This document shows, in pieces, positions 53,240-62,774 of a DNA stretch of 64,000 bases. Every line of letters starts with the position of its first letter. Positions within the stretch are counted from its first letter, which is position 1. The position numbers were made by a program, and so were the translations under genes. Origin of the DNA: Bacillaceae bacterium IKA-2 (GTDB taxonomy: Bacteria > Bacillota > Bacilli > Bacillales > Anaerobacillaceae). Location: positions 1,302,001 through 1,366,000 of the forward strand of contig CP134492.1 of NCBI GenBank assembly GCA_031761875.1. Direction: 5' to 3'. The notes under the pieces are model-generated. The model was not told the DNA's origin. It saw only the letters and a program-made list of their open reading frames with translations, and did no database searches.

Positions 53240-55015
53240 ATGCGCCGATTAGCAACGGTGTTTAGTATTGCGTTAATAGGAGTTATCGCAATTTGGTACG
53301 CCAATACTCATGAAAGTGAAGAATATTATGGGCAAACACAAATGTCAATCGTTAGGCAGCAAGCTCTAGACGGAGTACTAGCAGAAGATTTATCATTAAC
53401 AACATCATTGTTTATTGATCAGCTAGAAAATCAACTATTACGTTGGAGTGAACATGATTTTACTAATCAAGAACTTTATGAAAAATTTCAAGAAGAATTA
53501 ATTGATCACAATCATTTTGAGGCATTTGCTCTTGTTAACGACGGTAAAATAGAATTTAGTGCTGGAGAAATTCATCAAAAAGATTTTCAGAAGCTTGTCC
53601 ATGAGTTTAACGATATCAAAAGCTCTGACCCATATGTAAAAGAGGGAACAGAGTATATGTTAGTAAGTTGTTCAACAAACAATCAAAAAGAAGTAGTTGG
53701 GGAAGTTGATTTATCTTTTGTTAAACAGTTTGTTCGTGATTTAGGAAACGTTGTCGATGCAAATGGAAATTTATTTATTGGTGCAGATGAGGTGAAAGTA
53801 GAACTTGAAAAAGGAGAAACTCAGCGAAAAGGAGCTACAAAAGACGTCCCTGAGTTAGGGTGGAAAATTACTGTCCAATCAGATGTGAAGCAAGAACAAG
53901 ATCCTCACTACACCCCGCATGAAGTTATCATTAGCTTTGCTGAGGGAGTCAATGGAGAAGAGTGGATTAAAAATGCACCATTAACTTTAGTCAAAAATGG
54001 TGGACCTTACTTTGTTGTTCGTGATGAGACTAGGGAAACAGAGCAACTCGTCAATGAATTAAGCGAACTGGAAGAAACTGAGCTAGTTGAACCTAACTAT
54101 TTCTATACAAAACAGCGCCGCCAAGAACCATTTGTCAGACGACAAGGTGAGTTTCCCAATGATGAATTTTTTGAGCCATATCAATGGAATTTAACGCAAA
54201 TTTTTGCGGAACTTGGTTGGGATATTAGTAGCGGAACAGAAGAGGTAATAATCGCGATCTTAGATAGTGGTGTAGATCCCGAACATGAAGATTTAAAAGA
54301 AAGAATTTCGATTGGTTATAATGCGTTTGAGGATGACGACGAATTTTTTGATGAAAATGGCCACGGAACTCATGTAGCAGGAATTGCTGCTGCAACGACA
54401 AATAATGTTACAGGGATTGCTGGCGTTTCTTGGTTCAACTCTATTTTGCCTGTTAAAGTATTAAATGAAGAAGCTGAAGGAACGGCTTTTGAGGTTGCCA
54501 ATGGGATTCGCTGGGCAACTGACAATGGTGCAAAAGTCATTAATATGAGCTTAGGCGATTCGTTTAACTCAAAAATTATCCATGATGCAATCAGATATGC
54601 TTACAAAAATGACGTTACTTTAATTGCTGCAGCAGGAAATGATAATGTGGAAACGCCGATGTATCCAGCTGCATATAAAGAAGTCATCGCCGTGTCAGCA
54701 GTTGATAACCATCGTCACAAAGCGATTTTCTCAAATTATGGTGAACATATTGATGTTGCCGCTCCCGGAGAGCATATCCCTAGTACGTTTTTAGATAATT
54801 CTTATGTGATGATGTCAGGAACATCAATGGCCGCTCCACATGTCGCTGGCTTAGCAGGATTAATTAGATCAATAAAACCAGAGCTAACAAATGATGAAGT
54901 TGCAGATATCATCCGTTTATCGGCTAACGATATCGGGCCCCGAGGCTTCGATCCATTTTATGGTCACGGTGAAATAGATGTCGTAGGCGCTTTAAAAATG
55001 TTGCAAAATGATTGA
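53240..55015 (+). CDS. Subtilisin-like serine protease (S8 family)
   Basis: This 591-residue secreted or membrane-anchored protease has an N-terminal hydrophobic segment (residues 3-21) followed by a ~260-residue pro-region. The catalytic triad is D342 (AILDSGVD), H375 (NGHGTHVAGI) and S529 (SGTSMAAPHVAG). The oxyanion asparagine lies in AAAGNDN. The pro-region contains an inhibitor-like unit just before the catalytic domain (HEVIISFAEGVNGEEW … ETELVEPNYFY). AAGGGGG precedes the ATG. It is a single gene; the substrate is unknown. Confidence 0.93.
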   Translation: MRRLATVFSIALIGVIAIWYANTHESEEYYGQTQMSIVRQQALDGVLAEDLSLTTSLFIDQLENQLLRWSEHDFTNQELYEKFQEELIDHNHFEAFALVNDGKIEFSAGEIHQKDFQKLVHEFNDIKSSDPYVKEGTEYMLVSCSTNNQKEVVGEVDLSFVKQFVRDLGNVVDANGNLFIGADEVKVELEKGETQRKGATKDVPELGWKITVQSDVKQEQDPHYTPHEVIISFAEGVNGEEWIKNAPLTLVKNGGPYFVVRDETRETEQLVNELSELEETELVEPNYFYTKQRRQEPFVRRQGEFPNDEFFEPYQWNLTQIFAELGWDISSGTEEVIIAILDSGVDPEHEDLKERISIGYNAFEDDDEFFDENGHGTHVAGIAAATTNNVTGIAGVSWFNSILPVKVLNEEAEGTAFEVANGIRWATDNGAKVINMSLGDSFNSKIIHDAIRYAYKNDVTLIAAAGNDNVETPMYPAAYKEVIAVSAVDNHRHKAIFSNYGEHIDVAAPGEHIPSTFLDNSYVMMSGTSMAAPHVAGLAGLIRSIKPELTNDEVADIIRLSANDIGPRGFDPFYGHGEIDVVGALKMLQND

Positions 55016-55046
55016 GAGTGCACTATCTTTTTGGTGGAGTAATGCA

Positions 55047-55075
55047 AGAGAGGCTGATCTAAAATCAGCCTCTCT
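55047..55075. terminator. Terminator between the protease and the Spo0E-like gene
   Basis: AGAGAGGCTGAT (55047-55058) pairs exactly with ATCAGCCTCTCT (55064-55075). It serves convergent genes. Confidence 0.75.
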
Positions 55076-55094
55076 TACTGTTGTTTAATAATTT

Positions 55095-55241
55095 TTAGTA
55101 CTTAAATACGTTATTTTGTACTAAATTAAGTAGCTCGTCCAACTCCTGACTACACTTAATGGTTTTATTCGATGACATTCCCAAAATACTAGCTAAATAA
55201 ATCATGTGCAATCTCTTTTTTTCAATAACCTCGACGAGCAT
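55095..55241 (-). CDS. Spo0E-like aspartyl-phosphate phosphatase
   Basis: This 48-residue protein begins MLVEVIEKKRLHMIYLASI and has the family hallmark SQELDELLN near residues 31-39. Spo0E-type phosphatases dephosphorylate Spo0A~P and delay sporulation. The two-helix pattern, spacing from the start to SQELD, and length all fit the small members of the family (Spo0E, YisI, YnzD). Two perfect 0A boxes lie upstream at 55320-55390, suggesting feedback by Spo0A. It is too short for the usual ORF cut-off. Confidence 0.8.
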   Translation of the reverse strand: MLVEVIEKKRLHMIYLASILGMSSNKTIKCSQELDELLNLVQNNVFKY

Positions 55242-55319
55242 TGTATCCTAGTCACCCCTTAATTTCTCTCATTTATATCCTTACTCATTATTCAACAAAA
55301 TCTACTAAAATAAAACAGT

Positions 55320-55390
55320 TTCGACAAAACTAGCCAAAAGCCTTCTTAAATAGTTAGGAATCTTCAAAATGCATCTTTTCATTCGACAAA
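55320..55390 (-). promoter_or_regulatory. Two 0A boxes upstream of the Spo0E-like gene
   Basis: On the minus strand TTTGTCGAA occurs at 55320-55328 and again at 55382-55390, 62 bases apart (about six helical turns). This matches the Spo0A-binding consensus (TGNCGAA core). They lie 80-150 bases upstream of the Spo0E-like start. Confidence 0.65.
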
Positions 55391-55505
55391 GAAAAAGTAA
55401 AACAAAAACACTTAAAGATTTTGATTTCCAAACGAACTTTACTGGAAAGCCTTCGACCTAGCTTTCCACGATTCCAACATCAGTTAACTTATCTTGCTTT
55501 TCTAT

Positions 55506-55646
55506 TCAATAATCGATTTCATTGTAATCCTTTGGTTGAGGATCGCGATCTTCAGGTATACTAATAGCATACTTAATTGTTGGAACGGTCTCTTTTGCTG
55601 GTATCTGACTCTTTGGAGATTTTTCGAATTTTTTTTGTCTTTTCAT
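55506..55646 (-). CDS. 46-residue charged small protein, unknown
   Basis: The frame MKRQKKFEKSPKSQIPAK… ends PKDYNEIDY. GAGGTG with a 7-base spacer precedes the ATG at 55646. It is rich in Lys, Pro and acidic residues, without a membrane span. It has no recognised family. It resembles in style the 47-residue protein at 43830-43973 (Lys-rich start, proline-rich end), but I see no real homology. Confidence 0.5.
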   Translation of the reverse strand: MKRQKKFEKSPKSQIPAKETVPTIKYAISIPEDRDPQPKDYNEIDY

Positions 55647-55781
55647 ATTATTACACCTCATTTTTATGTTATGATATTTGATATTATTTCTTTTTTACAA
55701 ATTTTTATTACTATAAATTGTTACTGAATATTAGTAATTGATAATTAGGTTACTTTTAGATAGAAGGGGTAGGCGAGAAAA

Positions 55782-58088
55782 ATGAAACAGTATTTAAAGC
55801 TTGATGAATGGTCAATTATCGAAGAAGGTTTTGACCCAGAAAATCATGAAGTTTCTGAAAGTGTTTTTAGTATTGGTAATGGACATATGGGTCAGCGAGC
55901 AAATTTTGAAGAGGATTATTCAGGTAAATCACTTCAAGGCAGTTATCTTGCTGGTGTATATTATCCAGATAAAACGCGAGTCGGTTGGTGGAAGAATGGT
56001 TATCCTGAATATTTTGCAAAAGTATTGAACGCGACGAACTGGATTGGGTTAAGCTTGGAAATTGCGGGAGAAAATTTAGACTTACATAACCTTAAGGTAA
56101 GTAATTTTGTACGGACTTTAAATATGAAAAAAGGATTTCTAGAGCGTTCATTTGTAGTAACCTTTTCAGATGGAAAGGAAGTTAAAATTAATGTAAAACG
56201 TTTTGTCAGCCTTGTTGATAAAGAGATAGGGGCGATTCGCTACTCATTAACACCTGTAAACTTTGATGGTGAATTGAAAGTAACGTCTTACCTTGATGGT
56301 GATATCAAGAATCAAGATGCGAATTATGATGAGAAATTTTGGGGTGAGGTAGCTAAGGAAATTACAACTGACTTTGGCACTGTTACGATAAAAACGAAGA
56401 AATCTAATTATCTTCTTTGTTCTACAATGAAAACAGAACTTTTTCAAGATGGTGAAAAGCTTTCATTAACACCAGAACTTACTGAAAAAGAAAAATATCT
56501 TTCCCATACGTTTACTCACCAGCTTCAAAGTCGCCAAGAAACGGTTATTTACAAATATGTTTCTAATGTAACATCTAGGGATTATGACGGATTAGAATTA
56601 GCTTATGTTGGAAAAAAGAGGCTGCAAACAGCAATAACTAAAGGTTTTGAAAAAATGCTCACCGAACAAGCAGGAGCATGGTCTAAAAAATGGGAACAAA
56701 GTGATATTGTCATAGACGGTGATGTGAGCGCGCAACAAGGAATTCGCTTTAATATTTTTCAACTTAATCAGACTTACACTGGTGAAGATGATCGTTTAAA
56801 CATCGGCCCAAAAGGTTTTACTGGTGAAAAATATGGCGGGAGTACGTATTGGGATACAGAGGCTTACTGCTTACCATTTTATTTAAGTACAGCAGATCCA
56901 AAAATTTCAAAAAACTTACTTATCTATCGCTATAAACATTTACAAAAAGCAATTGAAAATGCCGAAAAACTAGGGTTTTCAGGTGGGGCCGCACTTTATC
57001 CAATGGTAACAATGAATGGTGAGGAATCTCATAATGAATGGGAAATTACCTTCGAAGAAATCCACCGAAACGGAGCGATTGCTTACGCGATTTACAACTA
57101 TGTTACATATACAAATGATAAATCTTATCTAGGGGAATATGGCTTAGAAGTATTAGTAGCAATATCAAGATTTTGGGCACAACGGGTAAATTATGTTAAG
57201 GCTAAAGACCAATATATGATTTTAGGCGTAACGGGACCAAATGAATATGAAAATAACGTTAATAATAATTGGTATACAAACCGGATTGCGGCTTGGACGC
57301 TTGAGTACACGCTTTCTGTAATCGATTATCTTAAAGAAACAGATGGAGCGCGTTTTAAGGAACTTCAAAATGGATTGAACATTATCGAGGGAGAAACGGA
57401 CCAATGGGTTGAAATCTCTACTAAAATGTATTTTCCGTTTGATAAGGAATCAAACGTATTTTTACAGCAAGACGGGTTTCTTGATAAAGAGTTAATCGCT
57501 GTGAAAGATTTAGATAAGAAACATTTGCCGTTAAACCAAACTTGGTCATGGGATCGAATTCTTCGTTCTTGCTTTATTAAGCAAGCAGACGTTCTTCAAG
57601 GGATTTATTTTTTAAATGATGAGTTTGACATTGAGACAAAGAAAAAGAATTTTGATTTTTATGAACCGATGACTGTTCATGAATCTTCATTATCTCCTTG
57701 TGTTCATGCGATTTTAGCTTGTGAGCTTGGTTATAAAGATAAGGCATATGAAATGTATTTACGGACCTCACGTCTTGATCTCGATAATTACAACAATGAT
57801 ACAGAGGATGGTTGTCATATAACTAGTATGGCTGGAACATGGCTAAGTGTTGTTCAAGGCTTCGGAGGCGTTAAAGTAAGTAATGACCAATTGATTTTAA
57901 ATCCATTTATTCCTACTGAGTGGAAGTCATTTGCATTTAAAATTGGTTTCAGAGGAGTACTTCTAACTATTAAAGTATCTGAAAATGAAATTACGATTAC
58001 AAATGAAACAGAAAAAGCGATGTCTGTTATTGTTCACAGTAATAAGTATATAGTGAATGGAAATGATCATCTAGCGATTGAACATTAA
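55782..58088 (+). CDS. GH65 glycoside phosphorylase, probably maltose phosphorylase
   Basis: This 768-residue intracellular phosphorylase splits maltose with phosphate to beta-glucose-1-phosphate and glucose. GH65 signatures are ESVFSIGNGHMGQRANFEED, VGWWKNGYPEYFAKVLNA, and the general acid E488 in TGPNEYENNVNNNWYT. Length and the GWWKNGYPEYFAKV stretch favour maltose phosphorylase over trehalose or kojibiose phosphorylase. No transporter or beta-phosphoglucomutase gene is next to it, which is unusual, so pathway genes must lie elsewhere. GAAGGGGTAGG precedes the ATG. A repeat follows the stop directly. Confidence 0.88.
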   Translation: MKQYLKLDEWSIIEEGFDPENHEVSESVFSIGNGHMGQRANFEEDYSGKSLQGSYLAGVYYPDKTRVGWWKNGYPEYFAKVLNATNWIGLSLEIAGENLDLHNLKVSNFVRTLNMKKGFLERSFVVTFSDGKEVKINVKRFVSLVDKEIGAIRYSLTPVNFDGELKVTSYLDGDIKNQDANYDEKFWGEVAKEITTDFGTVTIKTKKSNYLLCSTMKTELFQDGEKLSLTPELTEKEKYLSHTFTHQLQSRQETVIYKYVSNVTSRDYDGLELAYVGKKRLQTAITKGFEKMLTEQAGAWSKKWEQSDIVIDGDVSAQQGIRFNIFQLNQTYTGEDDRLNIGPKGFTGEKYGGSTYWDTEAYCLPFYLSTADPKISKNLLIYRYKHLQKAIENAEKLGFSGGAALYPMVTMNGEESHNEWEITFEEIHRNGAIAYAIYNYVTYTNDKSYLGEYGLEVLVAISRFWAQRVNYVKAKDQYMILGVTGPNEYENNVNNNWYTNRIAAWTLEYTLSVIDYLKETDGARFKELQNGLNIIEGETDQWVEISTKMYFPFDKESNVFLQQDGFLDKELIAVKDLDKKHLPLNQTWSWDRILRSCFIKQADVLQGIYFLNDEFDIETKKKNFDFYEPMTVHESSLSPCVHAILACELGYKDKAYEMYLRTSRLDLDNYNNDTEDGCHITSMAGTWLSVVQGFGGVKVSNDQLILNPFIPTEWKSFAFKIGFRGVLLTIKVSENEITITNETEKAMSVIVHSNKYIVNGNDHLAIEH

Positions 58089-58091
58089 ATA

Positions 58092-58240
58092 AAGAAAAGC
58101 GCAAGGCGCCTGGAGCTAGACAAGAAAAGCGCAAGGTGCCTGCCTATCGGAGAAAACCGGTGGAAGGCCTTTGACAGAAGTCGTTTTTTGACTTCCGAAA
58201 AGGACAGAAGCGGTGGAGCCGATGGCGCCTGGAGCTAGAC
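58092..58240 (+). repeat. Dispersed intergenic repeat: minimal copy plus full copy
   Basis: A 30-base minimal unit (about 58092-58121, AGAAAAGCGCAAGGCGCC then TGGAGCTAGACA) holds only the two termini. A full ~118-bp unit follows (58123-58240). The full unit is the reverse complement of 11101-11217. The minimal unit shows the termini joined without the interior. Confidence 0.85.
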
Positions 58241-58272
58241 AGACACAAAAATTATGCTTTCTTACCTTTCAA

Positions 58273-58314
58273 AAAAAGCGGCTGTCCATTCGAATAATGG
58301 TTCAGCCGCTTTTT
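58273..58314 (+). terminator. Terminator
   Basis: AAAAGCGGCTG pairs with CAGCCGCTTTT, enclosing CCATT/AATGG, and is followed by T-rich DNA. Confidence 0.75.
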
Positions 58315-58392
58315 ATTTAGGAATTATTTTTGTGAAGAGAGAAATTGATAAATATAATGTAGTTTAATTATTTTAATAAGGCCGGTAAAATC

Positions 58393-58605
58393 TCATACTA
58401 TAGCTTTGTGTTTTTCTTCTGCAAAGTAATAGTCTGGTTTTGTTGCTCCTCTTAGCATTAGTTCGTTTAATAAAGTACGATATTCGGAAATTGTATATTT
58501 ATTATCCAAGTAGCATAAAAAGGCAAAATCTAATAGCTGGTTTACATTTATTAGTCTATCGTCTCTTTCTGTAATAAATTTTTCAATCAGTAGTCTTAGT
58601 ACCAT
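58393..58605 (-). CDS. YppF-like small protein
   Basis: This 70-residue protein contains NVNQLLDFAFLCYLDNKYTISEYRTLLNELMLRGATKP (shown in parts), closely resembling B. subtilis YppF (…LLDFA…YL…ISI.EYR.L…L…GA..P). Function is unknown. TAGGAGCG precedes the ATG at 58605. It lies far from yppC here, unlike in B. subtilis. It is a single gene. Confidence 0.72.
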   Translation of the reverse strand: MVLRLLIEKFITERDDRLINVNQLLDFAFLCYLDNKYTISEYRTLLNELMLRGATKPDYYFAEEKHKAIV

Positions 58606-58995
58606 AAGGCACGCTCCTATCTCTCTTTTTTGTTCTTTTCTAAATAAATCATATCACGTAAATAGTGATTTACCTTATTTTGTAATTTTCAAACTTTAGA
58701 CATTTTTTTACATTTTTATTGTTGGTTTTGCAATATTTTTTGCAGATTTCCAATATTTTCTGAGAAATTTCAATAAAATATTAGAGATTTGCAGAAAAAT
58801 TAATACAAAAATGAGTGACGTTATTCCATTTTATTAAATAAAGATATAAAATATGCATCATTAATAGAAGAATTTCAAATAAAATTAATAGTTGATTTGG
58901 GCTTTTTATTAAACCCCAAAATTCAGAATAGCAATTTTTAAAATATAGTAAGAATGTAAAGGGTGTTTACGGAACAATTATTGGAGGTGATAAAT
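58606..58995. other. AT-rich intergenic region
   Basis: These 390 bases are extremely AT-rich, with repeated phrases such as GATTTGCAGA / TTGCAGATTT and CCAATATTTTC. I see no gene, RNA or defined regulatory site beyond the ribosome-binding site of the next gene at its end. Confidence 0.4.
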
Positions 58996-59151
58996 ATGGA
59001 GTGGCCAATGATAATTATTGTTATTTTAGCAATTTTATTATTCATTAAAATAATAAGTAAGCTTGTAAAAGTAGTGATTGGAGTGATTATAGTGGCTTTT
59101 ATTGCTTATTACCTGCTCGGTATCGATTTGCAATGGTTATCTTTTAACTAG
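58996..59151 (+). CDS. 51-residue membrane peptide
   Basis: It starts MEWPMIIIVILAILLFIK and has two predicted membrane spans (residues 4-18 and 25-43) with a basic hinge ISKLVKVV. A strong GGAGGTG site lies 6 bases before the ATG at 58996. The frame extends upstream to an ATG at 58963 without a site. I recognise no family. Confidence 0.65.
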   Translation: MEWPMIIIVILAILLFIKIISKLVKVVIGVIIVAFIAYYLLGIDLQWLSFN

Positions 59152-59253
59152 GGTGGGTAATTTAAGTACGATACTAAATTACATAATAGGAGTTGTTCAA
59201 AAAAACAAGTATAATCATCTTTTTTGAGCAGACTTTTAAAGGGGTGAAAGTAA

Positions 59254-60642
59254 TTGTCTTATCGAATTGAAAAAGATACTCTTGGAGAAGTACGAGTTCC
59301 TAGTAACAAATGGTGGGGAGCTCAAACAGAACGAAGTCGGCAAAATTTTAAAATAGGTACAGAAAAAATCCCTAATGAGGTTATTGATGCATTTTTGCTT
59401 TTAAAAAGAGCCGCAGCAACAACAAACCAACAGTTAGGAAAATTGGAAGATAAAAAAGCTGAAGCTATCGTCTTGGCAATCGATGAGTTAAGAACCAATT
59501 TAAGTCATGAGCATTTCCCGTTAGTTGTCTGGCAAACAGGTAGTGGCACACAATCAAATATGAATGTAAACGAAGTAGTCGCCTTTAAAGCAAACCAACT
59601 GCTTGAACTAAAAGGAGAAGCTTTTTTGGTTCACCCTAATGATGATGTAAACCGCTCACAAAGTTCAAATGATACATTTCCAACTGCCATGCATATCGCG
59701 GCGCTACTAAAAGTAGAAACAGAGTTACTGCCAAGTCTAAGGGACTTTAAAGCAACTTTAGCTGCTAAAATGAATGAATTTAACGATGTCATAAAAATTG
59801 GCCGAACACATCTACAAGATGCAACGCCGCTTACATTTGGTCAAGAAATTAGTGGTTGGTTTCGAATGATGGAAAAGTGTGAGGCAATGATCTCTGAAAG
59901 CTTGGAACATATACGTGAGCTAGCTATTGGTGGAACAGCTGTAGGAACAGGAATAAATGCTCATCCTCGCTTTGGCCAGTTAGTTGCCGAAGAAGTGAGC
60001 CAACTAACTGGAAAGTCATTTAAAACAGCTGAAAATAAGTTTCATGCCTTAACTAGTCACGATGAGCTTGTTTATTTACACGGTTCCTTAAAAGCACTAG
60101 CGGCAGATGTAATGAAAATTGCTAATGATGTTCGTTGGTTAGCAAGTGGCCCTCGTTGTGGGATTGGTGAAATTACGATTCCAGCAAATGAACCTGGAAG
60201 TTCGATCATGCCTGGTAAAATTAATCCAACTCAAAGTGAAGCGATCACAATGGTTGTAGCTCAAGTTATGGGTAATGATGCGACGATTTCATTCGCTGCG
60301 AGCCAAGGAAATTTCCAACTAAATGTCTTTAAGCCAGTTATTATTTATAATTTCATTCAGTCAGCAACACTTCTAGCTGATGCAATTCGTTCTTTTAACG
60401 ACAATTGTGCTATTGGGATTAAAGTTAATAAGGATGTAATCGAGAAATACTTAGCTAACTCCTTAATGCTAGTAACTGCTTTAAATCCTCATATTGGTTA
60501 TGAAAAAGCAGCTCAAATTGCAAAAAATGCTCATCAACAAGGATTAACATTAAAGGCGGCGACAATAGCAAGTGGCTTTTTAACAAGTGAGGAATATGAT
60601 GATATTGTTGATCCAAAAAAAATGATTACGCCAAAAGAATAG
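59254..60642 (+). CDS. fumC: Fumarate hydratase, class II
   Basis: This 462-residue iron-free TCA-cycle enzyme interconverts fumarate and malate. Signatures are [14 protein letters not shown], the [11 protein letters not shown] substrate loop, the catalytic-serine loop [15 protein letters not shown], and the [10 protein letters not shown] segment with its conserved histidine. The tetrameric-fold length is usual. The start is a TTG at 59254 with AGGGGTGAAAG upstream. It stands alone. Confidence 0.96.
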   Translation: MSYRIEKDTLGEVRVPSNKWWGAQTERSRQNFKIGTEKIPNEVIDAFLLLKRAAATTNQQLGKLEDKKAEAIVLAIDELRTNLSHEHFPLVVWQTGSGTQSNMNVNEVVAFKANQLLELKGEAFLVHPNDDVNRSQSSNDTFPTAMHIAALLKVETELLPSLRDFKATLAAKMNEFNDVIKIGRTHLQDATPLTFGQEISGWFRMMEKCEAMISESLEHIRELAIGGTAVGTGINAHPRFGQLVAEEVSQLTGKSFKTAENKFHALTSHDELVYLHGSLKALAADVMKIANDVRWLASGPRCGIGEITIPANEPGSSIMPGKINPTQSEAITMVVAQVMGNDATISFAASQGNFQLNVFKPVIIYNFIQSATLLADAIRSFNDNCAIGIKVNKDVIEKYLANSLMLVTALNPHIGYEKAAQIAKNAHQQGLTLKAATIASGFLTSEEYDDIVDPKKMITPKE

Positions 60643-60817
60643 GAAAAGTTAAAAGGGGAAAGTGCGAAAGTTGGAAAGCAAGAAAAGACTGAATTCAAAC
60701 ACATGTTCTTAAAAACTTTAAGCTAACTAACAAATTGTCCTTCAAAATTTTTTTGAACATACCTTTCTAACATTCGCCTGAAAACATTCTAACTTTACTT
60801 ATGCGAGGAGTGATAAG

Positions 60818-61741
60818 ATGTTAGTAATAGATGCACATTGTGATGTTTTATTAAAGCTGATGGAAAAAAGGGAGCGTTCTTTTACGAATAGTCCTGAAAT
60901 AGAGACTAATTTAGAAAGAATGAAGCAAGGGGGGATAAAAGCACAGTTATTTGCTATTTTTATCGAGCCCACGCTACCTTCTGATCAGAAATATCAAGTT
61001 GCCTTGGAGCAAATTAATATTTTTCACGACGAGGTCGTTAATAAGCATCCTGAAATGAAGGAAATCAAAAAATGGTCTGATTTTAATCTTTTAAAGGATG
61101 GAGAAATTGGAGCTGTTTTGACACTAGAAGGATCAGACTCATTTGGGAATGATTTAGGAAAGTTAAAGAATTTTTATCACTTAGGAGTTAAATCTCTCGG
61201 ACTAACATGGAATAATGCAAATCTAGTTGGAGATGGCGTTGGTGAAAGTCGCGGTGCCGGGTTAACAGACTTTGGCAAACAAGTCGTTAAGCTGAATAAT
61301 GAATATGACGTCTTAACAGATGTTTCCCATTTAAGTGAAAAAGGATTTTGGGATGTGATGGATTTAGCTCAATATCCGATTGCAACTCATTCAAACTCTA
61401 AGACGGTTTGTAACCATCCTCGAAATTTGACTGATGAACAAGCAAAAGCAATGTTTTCAAGAAAAGGCTTGATTGGAATTGTCTTTAACCCACGATTTTT
61501 AAAGGAAAAGGGAACTACAACGATTACAGATGTGCTGCGACATATTGACTTTTTTTGTCAATTAGGTGGTGAAAAATACATCTGCCTTGGCTCTGATTTC
61601 GATGGTATTGACCAATTTGTCACAGGTTTAGAGGATGCCTCTAAATATCCACAGCTTATTAACGAACTTTTAAAGAGCTATACTGAGGACCAGGTAGCAG
61701 GTTTTGCTCATCAAAATTTTCTTAACTATATACCGAAGTAG
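60818..61741 (+). CDS. Membrane dipeptidase (peptidase M19)
   Basis: This 307-residue zinc dipeptidase of the renal dipeptidase family has no signal peptide, so it is cytoplasmic. Metal-ligand motifs are DAHCDVLLKL, the bridging glutamate in TLEGSDSF, ATHSNSKTV and the C-terminal LGSDFDGID. It splits dipeptides, possibly including D-amino acid or dehydro-dipeptides. GAGGAGTG precedes the ATG. It is an independent gene followed by a terminator. Confidence 0.92.
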   Translation: MLVIDAHCDVLLKLMEKRERSFTNSPEIETNLERMKQGGIKAQLFAIFIEPTLPSDQKYQVALEQINIFHDEVVNKHPEMKEIKKWSDFNLLKDGEIGAVLTLEGSDSFGNDLGKLKNFYHLGVKSLGLTWNNANLVGDGVGESRGAGLTDFGKQVVKLNNEYDVLTDVSHLSEKGFWDVMDLAQYPIATHSNSKTVCNHPRNLTDEQAKAMFSRKGLIGIVFNPRFLKEKGTTTITDVLRHIDFFCQLGGEKYICLGSDFDGIDQFVTGLEDASKYPQLINELLKSYTEDQVAGFAHQNFLNYIPK

Positions 61742-61787
61742 CTAAATACTGAGCATTTATAAAAAAAAGAGGATGTTCAAAAAGTCT

Positions 61788-61840
61788 GATAATCAAAGCA
61801 AGCTTGCCGAACTCAATGCTTGTTTTGATTATCCGCTTTT
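61788..61840 (+). terminator. Terminator of the dipeptidase gene
   Basis: A 16-bp stem (61788-61803 with 61818-61833, one G-U pair) is followed by a T-run. It is preceded by an AGGATGTTCAAAAA border of the GTTCAAAA family. Confidence 0.85.
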
Positions 61841-61870
61841 TTTAACACGCACGATAAGGGGAGCTCTTTT

Positions 61871-62674
61871 ATGGATTTAGATTTTGAGAAATGGTTTACA
61901 GCAATGCAAAACCGTCGTTCAAGAAGAACATTTATTTCAAAGCAACTAGAACCAACTACGCTTGAAATAGTAAAACAAGTAATTGAAGAATTAAACAAAT
62001 TACATAGTGAGGTAAGGTTGGTACTGGTTGAAGAAGCACCAGACGAATTATTAATTGGTACTGTTGGACCTTATGGAAGAATTACTGGAGCGCTTGCTTA
62101 TGTTGCTGTAGTTTGTGACCATAGTAGTGACTACTCTTATGAACGAGGTGGCTATATTGGTCAAGCCATTGTGCTAGAAGCAAGCAGCAATGGCCTTTCA
62201 AGTTGCTGGATTGGTGGTTACTTTAACAGTGAATTAGCAACAAAAAAATTATCAGTACAGGAAAAAGAAGCTGTTATGGCAATAATTCCAATAGGTTACG
62301 CCAGAAAAAATTACAGTCTAACAGAAAAGATGATGAATCAAGCTAGCGAATACCATAAACGTAAACCAATACGTAAAATTGTTTCCGGGTTGCCAATGGA
62401 AGAGTGGCCAAATTGGATCGAAGCTTCTATTCAAGCTGCTAGCCTTGCACCGTCAGCTTATAATCGTCAACCTTTTGAGTATATCATCGGCACAGATCAC
62501 TCAATTACAATTGTCATCGAAAAACCTGATCAAGAAACAAAGATCCGTAAAGAAATTGATTTAGGAATTGTGATGCTTCATATTGAACTGACCGCAAAAC
62601 ACTATCACATTAAGGGCGAGTGGGAATTTAAAGAAAGCGAGAAGCAGATCATTTTTAGAGAGATGACTTCTTAG
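61871..62674 (+). CDS. Nitroreductase-family protein
   Basis: This 267-residue FMN-dependent flavoprotein has the N-terminal RRSRRTFISKQLEP motif (arginine-rich FMN phosphate contact) and duplicated-type layout of the TM1586-like nitroreductases. GGYIGQAIVLEASSNGLSSCWIGGYF and SAYNRQPFEYI are further family segments. The substrate is unknown. AGGGGAGC precedes the ATG. Confidence 0.85.
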   Translation: MDLDFEKWFTAMQNRRSRRTFISKQLEPTTLEIVKQVIEELNKLHSEVRLVLVEEAPDELLIGTVGPYGRITGALAYVAVVCDHSSDYSYERGGYIGQAIVLEASSNGLSSCWIGGYFNSELATKKLSVQEKEAVMAIIPIGYARKNYSLTEKMMNQASEYHKRKPIRKIVSGLPMEEWPNWIEASIQAASLAPSAYNRQPFEYIIGTDHSITIVIEKPDQETKIRKEIDLGIVMLHIELTAKHYHIKGEWEFKESEKQIIFREMTS

Positions 62675-62717
62675 CGTTAAACGAATGGTTAGAGATTACA
62701 AGTAAAGTTTCTTTTAG

Positions 62718-62766
62718 AGGTTGTTCAAAAGGGTAGGTACTCTCCTTTTGAACAACCTTTTTTATT
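62718..62766 (+). terminator. Terminator of the nitroreductase gene
   Basis: AGGTTGTTCAAAAGG (62718-62732) pairs exactly with 62744-62758, followed by TTTTTTATTTT. Confidence 0.85.
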
Positions 62767-62774
62767 TTAAAAAA

